Below the pieces are notes generated by a model. The model was not told the origin of the DNA. It made no database searches and saw only the letters and a list, made by a program, of their open reading frames with translations. A stretch of 17,765 bases of DNA from assembly GCA_964636205.1 (NCBI GenBank), contig CAZWPF010000064.1, positions 1 through 17,765 on the forward strand, in the 5' to 3' direction. Within the stretch, counting starts at the first letter, position 1; every line of letters begins with the position of its first letter. Made by a program: the position numbers and the translations under genes. This stretch comes from JBEBVQ01 sp964636205. Its GTDB lineage: Bacteria > Bacteroidota > Bacteroidia > Chitinophagales > Chitinophagaceae. Shown one piece after another: positions 6,938 through 15,642 of this stretch.

Positions 6938-7984
6938 TTATTGTTTTGTGCGAATCAAATAGATCACTGTAGGATAATGATCACTATATCCGTCTGCCCA
7001 TCTGCTTCCCTGAAAGGATCTTTTGGGATAGCCTTTATATTGACCCGATGTAGCGGTCAAAAAGCGTCGATTATAAACTTCTGATCTAAAATACTTCCAA
7101 CTGTCCACCGAAGTATCATGTATCCAATTCCCACTGATAATTATCTGATCAAATAAATTCCAGCTATCATTATATCCTAAGGTGCCTATTCCTTTCTTAT
7201 AAAACTGAGTCCAAGGATTATACAAGCCAGTCATACCCACTGCGCTTCGATCATCCGTCGCACCCAAGACTTGTACTACGCTGGGACTGACCGGGTCATC
7301 GTTCAAATCACCCATCAGAATAATCCGCGCGACAGGATTAACACTTAAAATTGAGTCGGAAACCTCTTTTGCAATATTTGCAGCTATCGCCCTCAAAGGA
7401 GCAGAAACTGCTTCCCCTCCCCGTCTGGATGGCCAATGATTTACTAATATGTGTACAGTATCCCCCGCCAACAATCCCGATACATAAAGTATATCGCGGG
7501 TACGCCCGCTTTTCTGACCCGACATGCTAATGTCTACCTCAATAGGCCGCGCATCTATAGGTCGAAAATAACGGGTTTGATAAAGCAGGGCAACGTCAAT
7601 CCCTCTGTGGTCGGGACTGTCGAAATGCACAAACTGAAAATTCCTCGATGCTATCATGGGATGCATCACCAGATCCGATAATACTCGCGCATTCTCAATT
7701 TCAGCAGTACCCAACAAGGCAACTCCATGCGGAGTAAAATCAGTCCCGATACGGTTAATAGCAAAAGCCAGATTATGGAGCTTCTTTTGATAAATATCCT
7801 CGGTATAGCGATAAGACCCATTCGGTGTAAAATCATCATCACCCCAGCTCCTCGGATCGTCTTCGGGATCAAATAGGTTTTCGAAATTGTAAAAGCAGAC
7901 CGCAACCAATTCAAAAGATCGCTTCTGCGCTGCAACTTGCACTGCAAGGCAACTCGACACTATAAACGCTGGTAACCACTTCAT
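6938..7984 (-). CDS. Exported endonuclease/exonuclease/phosphatase (EEP) family protein
   Basis: A 348-residue protein counted from ATG 7984 (MKWLPAF...); an in-frame ATG at 7999 adds five residues and cannot be excluded. The signal peptide ends VQVAAQ. EEP-fold catalytic motifs appear in order: NFENLF (33-38, metal-binding region), AEIEN, DHRGIDVALLY, NHWPSRRGG, GDLNDDP (225-231), LFDQIIIS, and SDHYP (334-338) with the catalytic-type Asp-His pair. The enzymes are Mg2+-dependent and cut phosphodiester bonds in DNA, RNA or small phosphoesters; the substrate cannot be told from sequence. It is the last gene of the TonB receptor/DUF5689/EEP operon, 75 bases after the DUF5689 gene, so it probably acts in the periplasm or at the surface on material captured by its neighbours. 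Confidence 0.88.
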   Translation of the reverse strand: MKWLPAFIVSSCLAVQVAAQKRSFELVAVCFYNFENLFDPEDDPRSWGDDDFTPNGSYRYTEDIYQKKLHNLAFAINRIGTDFTPHGVALLGTAEIENARVLSDLVMHPMIASRNFQFVHFDSPDHRGIDVALLYQTRYFRPIDARPIEVDISMSGQKSGRTRDILYVSGLLAGDTVHILVNHWPSRRGGEAVSAPLRAIAANIAKEVSDSILSVNPVARIILMGDLNDDPVSPSVVQVLGATDDRSAVGMTGLYNPWTQFYKKGIGTLGYNDSWNLFDQIIISGNWIHDTSVDSWKYFRSEVYNRRFLTATSGQYKGYPKRSFQGSRWADGYSDHYPTVIYLIRTKQ

Positions 7985-8059
7985 TTTTAATATTGGCATT
8001 TAAGTTTTTTATCATCGATCGAACAATCGGGAACTAAATCCCGCAGCTCCTGCATGGGT

Positions 8060-9529
8060 TTATTCTAAATCGTTGAGATTTCTGAGCGTAATCTGTCGGG
8101 TATTACCAAACTGACCTAAAATTCCGGTGATGTGTACCTCACCCGATGGTGTCGGCTGCTGAGCAAAACTAGCTGAGGACGCAGTATAGAGTTTCAGTCT
8201 CCCCGAAATATCAGAGGCATCGGTGATCGATTTGTTGCCTGCGAAATTGCCTTCAGAAATTCGGGCATTCATTATCTTGACTAGGGTCGACTGGTATTTC
8301 TCAAACCCGGAACCGTTAATAATAGCCGCTGAATAAACCTCCGGCTCCACCCACTTTCCGCTAGCTATTTTCTTCGTTCTATTAGTTCGCATTACATTAC
8401 CCCCGAGTTGCAAACTGCCATTGTAATAACTAAGCTGCGCCCCACTCAAATCAATAAGCAGCGAATCTCCCAAATCAAAATCATGACGAGCAGTGTACCT
8501 AACCACAATTCCGCGATTGCCGTCTTGAATCACAATATTCCGGCCATCAATATTTTGATGCTTACGATCAGATATGACCACACCCGTAATCTGACATTCC
8601 GACAATACTACTACCCCATCCGGATTGGCCATTTTTCTGATACTGTCGATACTTAATAGCGGCAGGGCAACACCGGAACCTTGTTCACAACGAAGGTTAG
8701 GAAAATGGATATCTAGCGGACTTCTTAACACGAGCTGCGGAGTTCTACTACCCGTACTCGCACTAATATAAACTGTATAGATTCCCGTAATTGTTCCTCT
8801 ACCATTAGGCAAGGTCTGACCGGCAAAGCCGGCATAATTGCTCGTACGAAGCGGTATTTGTGCACCATTGCAATTCCGTAACATTCTATTGGTAGTCGCA
8901 TTGGGTTGGGTAAACGCCACACCGGTATCCTCAAATTCAACATCTTTCACGGCTATTAATTTGTTGTATAGAGCCGGTTGGGCATCAGCCAATTGGGCCA
9001 AAGAAAAAGTATCGGGAACAATATTATGTCCTGTACTTCCCTTCACCAGGTGCTCCGCAATTCTCACCGCAGGTATGGCGGTTAGAGACAATTGTGGTGT
9101 GGGTGCACCCCCTAATACCGGTAGTCCGCCATCATACCCCAGATACAAGCCCTTCCCGTGTACATAGATTCTTCGACCTACGGGGTAATCATTATATAAA
9201 TTATAACCTTCCAAAAGAATTGCGATTGCAGCACTGCTATCCTGAATCACGATTCGCTTATAAAAATTGCCTGCTCGATCATCTGCGGTGACTATTCCTG
9301 CAACAATCACCTCCTCCGTTATCAATGTTGTATCACCTCCAGTCTTGAAGTCATAGTATCCATTCATCTCTATCAACTCCCGAATTGAATGTGTCACCGG
9401 CAATTCAGGATCAAAAAACCTTAAATCGGGCGGCAATTCGGGCTTTTGCAATGCACAGGAAACGGTTATCACCATCCCGGCCAAACAGCTTATCAGCGGT
9501 TTCCATCTCATAATCTTCCGTTTTTTCAT
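8060..9529 (-). CDS. DUF5689 surface lipoprotein (two OB-like modules)
   Basis: A 489-residue protein. The N-terminus MKKRKIMRW plus a hydrophobic stretch ends in ITVSC, giving a probable lipidated Cys25. Residues about 45-270 contain the DUF5689 pattern: SIRELIEMNG, ITEEVIVAGIVTADDRAGNF, YKRIVIQDSSAAIAILLEG, VGRRIYVHGKG. A second similar module (about 290-488) has IDSIRKMAN, LSECQITGVVISDRKH, GRNIVIQDGNRGIVVRY and LGDSLLIDLSG, so the protein looks internally duplicated. These modules resemble OB-fold nucleic-acid-binding domains found next to secreted nucleases. The start is 15 bases after the stop of the TonB receptor gene, which implies one transcript. Its expected role is as the surface substrate-binding partner of the receptor, comparable to SusD, but this is inferred. 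Confidence 0.83.
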   Translation of the reverse strand: MKKRKIMRWKPLISCLAGMVITVSCALQKPELPPDLRFFDPELPVTHSIRELIEMNGYYDFKTGGDTTLITEEVIVAGIVTADDRAGNFYKRIVIQDSSAAIAILLEGYNLYNDYPVGRRIYVHGKGLYLGYDGGLPVLGGAPTPQLSLTAIPAVRIAEHLVKGSTGHNIVPDTFSLAQLADAQPALYNKLIAVKDVEFEDTGVAFTQPNATTNRMLRNCNGAQIPLRTSNYAGFAGQTLPNGRGTITGIYTVYISASTGSRTPQLVLRSPLDIHFPNLRCEQGSGVALPLLSIDSIRKMANPDGVVVLSECQITGVVISDRKHQNIDGRNIVIQDGNRGIVVRYTARHDFDLGDSLLIDLSGAQLSYYNGSLQLGGNVMRTNRTKKIASGKWVEPEVYSAAIINGSGFEKYQSTLVKIMNARISEGNFAGNKSITDASDISGRLKLYTASSASFAQQPTPSGEVHITGILGQFGNTRQITLRNLNDLE

Positions 9530-9544
9530 TGAGCAAAATCTTAA

Positions 9545-12151
9545 TTAATATTTCAAGCTAATGTTGATGAAATAGTTTATTCCTTGTCCGTAGAAATATT
9601 TCGCCGGAAACTTGGAAGGATCTTTTTCAGCAAAATCATATCTTAATTGTTCAAATCCTCCGGTCAGCATATTTCTATTGTTCAAGAGATTGTTGACTCC
9701 AATATTGAAATACAGAAAGGTGTTTCGGGGTAATTGCTTTAGCATACGGGAAAGTAGGAACGACTTACCCACAAAAAGATTTACGGTAAAGAATGGGGGC
9801 AACTGTTCCTGTTGAACGATCGATCGATATTCTACCGATTCGGGATCAAGCAGTCCGACAGCCGCAGATGTTCTGCGCTCGGGATTGATAGACACAAAAT
9901 TCTTATCGAAATAATTCGCGTTCAAACTCCCATACCAATACTTTTTTGATCGATAAAAGACTCCCAATGAGTACGCATTTTGTGGACCCGTGGCCATTCT
10001 GTAATTCTTTATATATACCTCCCTCCCGCGGGCTTCTGTCGCAGTATCATTGTCCCGATATATTCGCACTGAAGGATTGGCAGCGTAAAGAGTCTGTCCC
10101 AACGCTGCAACTGCCGTTATGGAAACCTGACTACTTATATCGGAGTTAATGGCCAGCTCTAACCCTGTATGATTGTACCGTAGATCCGTGATTACGTAGT
10201 TGACGAAAGAACGAAACTCAGGATCATCATTATAGAATCGTCTGATTTCGGTGTATCCCGCAAAATCAGTCAGATAGGCTACCAATCTGATTTTATGTGC
10301 CGGTGCCTTGAGCAAGTACCCTGCTTCCACTGAACGATATTGGGGTGTCTCCGCATTATCTACTTGGTGATTCCGACTGCGAAGAGAGATAAACTGTTGA
10401 TCTGGACGAAGCACCTCGGTGCCGGTACTACCATTTAAAAACCAATAATGCTTACCCGTAATTTTCCAGGTTGCGCCGGCTTTCATGCGAGTTATCGGTG
10501 CCTTGAAAGGAGCAGACATTCCCAGGGAATGATCCGGAAAGAGTCCGTGCTGATATAAGCCTTCTCTGCTGTACTGCTCCCGGCCTAACTCGGCCGCTAC
10601 AAAGAAGTCCCATTTTTTCAGCAGAAGGACACCCTGCAGCCAGCCTGACCATCGCAATTGATGCAGGATATAATTATATTGATATTGGTCACCTTCCCGA
10701 ATCAACCGATCCGGTGCCTGTAGATCGTACTGCTGGTATTTACGATCGGGCAAATGCTGCTGCTCTGCAAACTGGTTTAGATTAAGAAAGAAAGAACCTC
10801 CCAATAAATCTTCCAATTGTTTATACTGATGTGTTTTTTGCAGTATAACCGATCCGCCACCAGATATTATGAAACGCTCGCCCAGGCTGCGTTCCAAAAT
10901 GCTATTAAATGCAAAACGGTCTATTTCCGCTACATCATTTGCAATCACATAAACCGATCTAACTCCTACCAATTCCTTACCCTCCATCCCTTCAGCATCT
11001 GCTACCGTCTCCAAATTAGTCTGGTTGACCTCGTACAACCTTGCCCAATTGATCTGACCTTGCGCCAGTGGGTCTGTCATCCATTTGCTTTTTATCAAAG
11101 CGGCGGCCTCTTCGTCGTCATTGCGCGATTGCCAGCTCGGTAGGTATCTATAGTAATCGGGTCTGGGGTCGCTCGCCTTATACCAATCCAGTCCACTATC
11201 CATTGACTTGCCGGTTTGCATGGAAATTGAGTTTCGTATTTTAAAACTTTGATTTCTCTGAAACTGGTGATTCAGAATTATATGTGGAAATGATTGGTTA
11301 CCGATCCTTGCGTTTCTTATTACCCCCTGTTGCATTCCCCAATTGGCATTATATCGGGTATCACCCGCGAGTTCGTACACTTCTTCGGTTGCCGCTCCGG
11401 CCTTTCCTCTCTTTGTAGGAGCCACCATGGCGGTCAGACTCAATTGATGGTGTGCCATTTTTCGAGACACACTTCCAAAAAAGCTATAGCCATCATAGAA
11501 GGTGCCCATTTGGTAACCTTGTTTGGCGTACCGTCGAGACATTGAAATGGCATATGCCCAACCGCTCGGTTGGAGGCCACTAGCATGACTGATCATAAGT
11601 CTGTGACGGTATTGCCGATTGGATAGAGAGTAGGTAATTCGGGTGTTTCGGGGCATTGAGATCGCCGATGCATCAAATGCGTTTAACCCGTTCAATCCTC
11701 CAAATCCATCCTCCGAGTGGTTCAATCCATATGTTCCATTCCTTATTCTAAACATGTCATTCAATCCGCCCCAGTGACTCCACATGGCATTACCACTGCG
11801 CAGATCGTCCATAAGGGCACCATTGACGAATACTTGCTGATGCCGGCGATTATATCCTCGCAATTGAAAGCGATACTGACCAAAAACGAATGCTGCCGTA
11901 TTCAGAAAAGGATCTCTTCCGGCGGTGAGCACGCTGCTGATCGACTGGAGGTTGACTCCATCCAGCTCATTATCAATCTCCGGTTCCTCCAATTCGACCA
12001 CCGGAATTTGCAGCGAAGACATCGGTTCAATTGAATCATTGTCCACAAGCAAGGAATCTGCGGACAACTTCGATTGCTCCCAGGCCTGAGCCGCTGCAAC
12101 ACCCGCTTGTAAAAGCAAAACCATAACCCATATCACAATTTTATCCCACAT
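9545..12151 (-). CDS. TonB-dependent outer-membrane receptor
   Basis: An 868-residue protein with signal peptide MWDKIVIWVMVLLLQAGVAAA. A possible TonB box (IPVVELEE) lies near residue 50. A plug-like region (about 60-190) contains FQLRGYNRRHQQVFVNG and DDLRSGNAMWSHWGGLNDMF. The rest is a long barrel with aromatic-ended strands, ending in YFINISLKY with the C-terminal aromatic expected for BAM insertion. The carboxypeptidase-regulatory extension common in SusC-like receptors is absent. It should import a substrate across the outer membrane using TonB energy. It is first in a three-gene operon with a DUF5689 lipoprotein and an EEP enzyme. The B12 riboswitch at 4617 is on the other strand and does not control it. 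Confidence 0.87.
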   Translation of the reverse strand: MWDKIVIWVMVLLLQAGVAAAQAWEQSKLSADSLLVDNDSIEPMSSLQIPVVELEEPEIDNELDGVNLQSISSVLTAGRDPFLNTAAFVFGQYRFQLRGYNRRHQQVFVNGALMDDLRSGNAMWSHWGGLNDMFRIRNGTYGLNHSEDGFGGLNGLNAFDASAISMPRNTRITYSLSNRQYRHRLMISHASGLQPSGWAYAISMSRRYAKQGYQMGTFYDGYSFFGSVSRKMAHHQLSLTAMVAPTKRGKAGAATEEVYELAGDTRYNANWGMQQGVIRNARIGNQSFPHIILNHQFQRNQSFKIRNSISMQTGKSMDSGLDWYKASDPRPDYYRYLPSWQSRNDDEEAAALIKSKWMTDPLAQGQINWARLYEVNQTNLETVADAEGMEGKELVGVRSVYVIANDVAEIDRFAFNSILERSLGERFIISGGGSVILQKTHQYKQLEDLLGGSFFLNLNQFAEQQHLPDRKYQQYDLQAPDRLIREGDQYQYNYILHQLRWSGWLQGVLLLKKWDFFVAAELGREQYSREGLYQHGLFPDHSLGMSAPFKAPITRMKAGATWKITGKHYWFLNGSTGTEVLRPDQQFISLRSRNHQVDNAETPQYRSVEAGYLLKAPAHKIRLVAYLTDFAGYTEIRRFYNDDPEFRSFVNYVITDLRYNHTGLELAINSDISSQVSITAVAALGQTLYAANPSVRIYRDNDTATEARGREVYIKNYRMATGPQNAYSLGVFYRSKKYWYGSLNANYFDKNFVSINPERRTSAAVGLLDPESVEYRSIVQQEQLPPFFTVNLFVGKSFLLSRMLKQLPRNTFLYFNIGVNNLLNNRNMLTGGFEQLRYDFAEKDPSKFPAKYFYGQGINYFINISLKY

Positions 12152-12216
12152 GATTTTGTTTTATTATTTAATTAATTTAATGTATTAATTCCATTTTTCA
12201 GTATTTATAATTATCT

Positions 12217-12248
12217 CTAAATTAGACATTTACAATAGTAAATCCAAA
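12217..12248 (-). promoter_or_regulatory. Candidate promoter of the TonB receptor operon
   Basis: On the minus strand TTTG (12248-12245) is followed after 20 bases by TAATTTAG (12224-12217), one mismatch from TAnnTTTG. It lies 65 bases before the ATG at 12151, in a very AT-rich leader. Confidence 0.4.
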
Positions 12249-12295
12249 TTTTGGGAAATTATACTTCACGCTCTATTGTGTCGGTCTTTTCATTC

Positions 12296-12317
12296 AGTTC
12301 AACCATACGATTGAACT
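12296..12317. repeat. Inverted repeat in the divergent promoter region
   Basis: AGTTCAA (12296-12302) and TTGAACT (12311-12317) are perfect inverted copies separated by 8 bases. The right half overlaps the possible -33 element of the M1 peptidase gene. It could be an operator or a hairpin; no regulator is encoded nearby. Confidence 0.5.
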
Positions 12318-12338
12318 CTTCCGTTCGGGATATTTTTC
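12311..12338 (+). promoter_or_regulatory. Candidate promoter of the M1 peptidase gene
   Basis: TTG (12311-12313) is followed after 17 bases by TATTTTTC (12331-12338), one mismatch from TAnnTTTG, 43 bases before the ATG at 12382. Confidence 0.4.
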
Positions 12339-12381
12339 ATTTCGTATATTCAGCCTCTAATTGCATCAATCACACATTGTC

Positions 12382-15300
12382 ATGAAATTTTTCCTCTCAA
12401 CTGCCTGGTTGTTACTGCTTTCTATTACGCTGCAAGCACAGTTAAATGATTACGTATACCGGAGTTCCCGCAATCCGCATTACTGGCAAAACAGAATACC
12501 CGTTCCAGGCTACTGGCAGCAAGACGTCCATTATGATATTGAGGCGTATATAGATGAGGAACACCATGTGGTTGCCGGCAGAATGCAATTAGATTATTGG
12601 AATAATTCTCCTGATACCCTGCACTTTGTTTACTTCCGTCTGTTTCAAAATGCCTTTGTAAAAGGGTCTCATTTACGCGCTCTGGAATATGCCAATCATA
12701 CAAAGTCATGGATGGGAGGACGGGAGGCCGCAGGACTAGGCATCGAACTGGATACCATACGGGTGAACGGACAAATAGCTCAGGTGGAATTGGATAATAC
12801 TATCATGAAGGTTTATCTGCCCACACCGCTAAATCCGGGTGAAAAAACAAGTTTCAATGTGGATTTTGTGACGTACTGGGACATCGGCGGTACCAGAAGA
12901 AGAATGAAAATGTATCCGGCTTGGGGCTTTATGCATTACAATGGCGTGCAATGGTTCCCGAAAATCTGCGTGTACGACCGTAAACTAGGATGGGACACCG
13001 AGCAACACCTCAATAAAGAATTCTATGCCGATTTCGGCTCTTATGATGTGCGACTTAATTTTCCATCCAATTATATTGTAGAAGCGACCGGTGAACTTGT
13101 CAATCGATCAGAAGTGCTGCCCGACTCGCTCCGTCAACGGCTGGATCTGAAAAATTTTGCAAAAAAGCCTTGGAATTCCCCTCCCTCCGAAATTATCCCC
13201 TATGTAAAAGGCGAACGGAAAAAATGGCATTTTAAGGCTAATAATGTCCACGACTTTGCATTCACTGCTGACCCATCCTATCGTATCGCAACGGTTTGGT
13301 GGAATGGGATTGAATGTGTCGGACTAGCACAAGAACCCCATGCTGCCGGTTGGCAGAATTCGGCAGAATATGTTGCTGCCATTATCAAAACTTTCTCCGA
13401 AGAAGTCGGCATGTACGCCTATCCTAAAATGATCGCAGCCGATGCACAAGACGGAATGGAATATCCCATGCTGACACTCGACGGGGGGAGCGATCCCGGC
13501 TACCGCAGTCTGCTGGTACATGAAATCGCTCACAATTGGTTTTACGGCATGGTCGGCAACAACGAAACCTACCAGGCAGGAATGGATGAGGGCTTTACCC
13601 AATACCTAAACTCAGAGGGTCTGCGCAAAATCGACGGCGATACATTAGTCAGCTCGATCCCTAAAAAATGGTATAGAAAAACTTTTGGCGAACCCTTGCT
13701 GGTGAAAGAACGTACCGTGTTCAATGTATATACATTGGATGCACTTAACAAAACGGAAAAACCACTGAATACGCATTCGCACGATTTCAACAACGCTCTC
13801 CATCATGGCGGAGGATACCGACAAGTTTATTACAAGACGGCCACCATGCTGTATAATCTGGAACTCGTGCTGGGAGATTCTTTGTTTAAAGCAGCATTCA
13901 GAAACTATTTCAACCAATGGAAATTTGCACATCCCTATTTCGAAGATTTCAGGGAATCGATGATCCGTTTTACCAAAGTAGATCTGAACTGGTTCTTCGA
14001 CCAATGGATCGAAACCACTAAAACGATCGATTATAAAATCGGGCGCATTAAGAGCATCCCCGGCACCGACAGCTTCGCCATCCGATTCAAACGGAAAGGC
14101 GAAATGCAGATGCCACTCGACTTTACCGTTACAGCCCGCGACGGCGCTTCACATACATTCCATGTTCCCAATACTTGGTTTGTCAAACAAACCGACGCCG
14201 CCATTCTCCCGAAATGGTACGGCTGGGGCAAACTCAACCGCCTTTACGATGCACGGGTGCATATCCCTTCCGGAATCCGTGCTGTGCAAACTGATACGAG
14301 CTTCCGACTGGCAGATGTCGCTTATATCGACAACTACAAATCCCGCCATCTCCCTATCCGCCCCAAAGCGATTAAAATGAAATGGGACGGTGGACTGAAT
14401 GAACCAATGGATAGACTGCAGTACCGAATGTACCTGAGACCTGATTTTTGGTATAATCCTGTTGACGGACTCAAAGCAGGCATTCACCTAAATGGTGACT
14501 ATCTCGAAACACTGCATCGAATAGAAGCTTCAGTTTGGTGGAATACCCATGTGGGTCAAGCATACGACTATCTGAGCTTTACCAATGAAGGCCATTACGA
14601 TCGCTATTTGCCGATCAATTATAACTTGAGCTTTGCAACTCCAATTTCCCGTAGAAAACCTGAATTGGAATTACAATTGCGTAGCAGAATGCTCGACGGA
14701 TTACATCGCCATTCGGTCGGACTTAACTGGAGGGCTTCGGATCAAGATTTATTGAAAGTTTATGCGCAATCCATGTGGCGCCCCATCGCTTATGATCTGG
14801 ATTATTTGATCTATCCGAATGAATGGAGCAGCAATAAACACTTACCTAATAATTCACTTAATCTGGAATGGGATCACAATTTTGAAACACTGAAAGGAAT
14901 AGGCCGACTGAACCTGGGAGTCCGCACCCCGATGTTGCAGCCGGATACATCCGCTGCATTTAACTACTCTTATATCCATGCAGAATTAATTTATAAGCAT
15001 TATATCCATCGGTTAGAATTAAGAGGACGCATGTATGGGCGGTATGGAACCGGAAATCAAATTCCATATGAAAGCTCATTGTGGCTATCCGGCGCAAATC
15101 CCGAGGAATTGATGGACAATAAATATACGCGCAGTCATGGCTTTATGCCCGACAATTGGCGCACCATCTCCCCTTATGAGACCAATCATTTTCAGCAAGG
15201 GGGCGGTCTGAACCTGCGGGGTTATGCCGGGTATTTAATTGCTGACCAAAGAGGCAATGAGGTGCTGATTGGCTATAAAGCTCGTAGTGGTGCTGCGATG

Positions 15301-15639
15301 AATCTGGAGATTGATGTAGATGAGTATATCCGTTTCCGACCCAAATTCACCCGTTGGCTGAAGGCCGATCTATATGGATTTGCGGATGCCGGCATCATAG
15401 AATTGAGCAGATATACCCTTCCGGATTATCAGCATACGCAGCCTACAAATATGTATAGCGACCTAAGGGTTGATGCGGGTATTGGTGCGGCATTTACCAT
15501 TAGAAAATGGGGAATATTTGAAAAGGCGAAGCCATTGACCTTGCGTGTGGATTTGCCATTCTTCATCAATCGTCCTCCTTATGGCAGTCCTGATTATTTT
15601 GGAATGCGCTATGTGGTGGGTATTAATCGGACCTTCTGA
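12382..15639 (+). CDS. M1 family metallopeptidase with a C-terminal beta-barrel-like region
   Basis: A 1085-residue exported protein (signal peptide MKFFLSTAWLLLLSITLQAQ). A TTG at 12361 could extend it by seven residues, but the ATG begins the signal. An N-terminal beta domain precedes the catalytic domain. The zinc site is HEIAH (380-384) with the third ligand Glu403 in HEXXH-X18-E spacing. The usual GAMEN substrate motif is replaced by DGMEY (357-361). The VYYKTA segment (Tyr483/Tyr484) supplies the catalytic tyrosine region. Residues from about 650 on do not look like an aminopeptidase: they alternate as beta-strands and contain GGGLNLRGYAGYL (LRGY at 945-948) and LYGFADAGII, like the Omp85/surface-antigen barrel signature. 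The protein may thus be a peptidase attached to its own outer-membrane barrel. Usual soluble M1 enzymes are about 600-900 residues. It converges with the gene at 15643; only 3 bases lie between the stop codons. Confidence 0.88.
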   Translation: MKFFLSTAWLLLLSITLQAQLNDYVYRSSRNPHYWQNRIPVPGYWQQDVHYDIEAYIDEEHHVVAGRMQLDYWNNSPDTLHFVYFRLFQNAFVKGSHLRALEYANHTKSWMGGREAAGLGIELDTIRVNGQIAQVELDNTIMKVYLPTPLNPGEKTSFNVDFVTYWDIGGTRRRMKMYPAWGFMHYNGVQWFPKICVYDRKLGWDTEQHLNKEFYADFGSYDVRLNFPSNYIVEATGELVNRSEVLPDSLRQRLDLKNFAKKPWNSPPSEIIPYVKGERKKWHFKANNVHDFAFTADPSYRIATVWWNGIECVGLAQEPHAAGWQNSAEYVAAIIKTFSEEVGMYAYPKMIAADAQDGMEYPMLTLDGGSDPGYRSLLVHEIAHNWFYGMVGNNETYQAGMDEGFTQYLNSEGLRKIDGDTLVSSIPKKWYRKTFGEPLLVKERTVFNVYTLDALNKTEKPLNTHSHDFNNALHHGGGYRQVYYKTATMLYNLELVLGDSLFKAAFRNYFNQWKFAHPYFEDFRESMIRFTKVDLNWFFDQWIETTKTIDYKIGRIKSIPGTDSFAIRFKRKGEMQMPLDFTVTARDGASHTFHVPNTWFVKQTDAAILPKWYGWGKLNRLYDARVHIPSGIRAVQTDTSFRLADVAYIDNYKSRHLPIRPKAIKMKWDGGLNEPMDRLQYRMYLRPDFWYNPVDGLKAGIHLNGDYLETLHRIEASVWWNTHVGQAYDYLSFTNEGHYDRYLPINYNLSFATPISRRKPELELQLRSRMLDGLHRHSVGLNWRASDQDLLKVYAQSMWRPIAYDLDYLIYPNEWSSNKHLPNNSLNLEWDHNFETLKGIGRLNLGVRTPMLQPDTSAAFNYSYIHAELIYKHYIHRLELRGRMYGRYGTGNQIPYESSLWLSGANPEELMDNKYTRSHGFMPDNWRTISPYETNHFQQGGGLNLRGYAGYLIADQRGNEVLIGYKARSGAAMNLEIDVDEYIRFRPKFTRWLKADLYGFADAGIIELSRYTLPDYQHTQPTNMYSDLRVDAGIGAAFTIRKWGIFEKAKPLTLRVDLPFFINRPPYGSPDYFGMRYVVGINRTF

Positions 15640-15642
15640 TGA

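Noticed and set aside
6938..7984. IVSSC near the N-terminus of the EEP protein as a lipobox
   Set aside because: Only 11 residues precede the Cys, too short for a lipoprotein signal; an ordinary signal peptide ending in AAQ fits better.
9545..12151. TonB receptor as the target of the B12 riboswitch, that is a btuB gene
   Set aside because: It is on the opposite strand, starts more than 7 kb away, and its operon with DUF5689 and an EEP enzyme does not suggest cobalamin transport.
12361..12381. TTG start seven codons before the M1 peptidase ATG
   Set aside because: The ATG at 12382 begins a normal signal peptide; nothing supports the rarer start.
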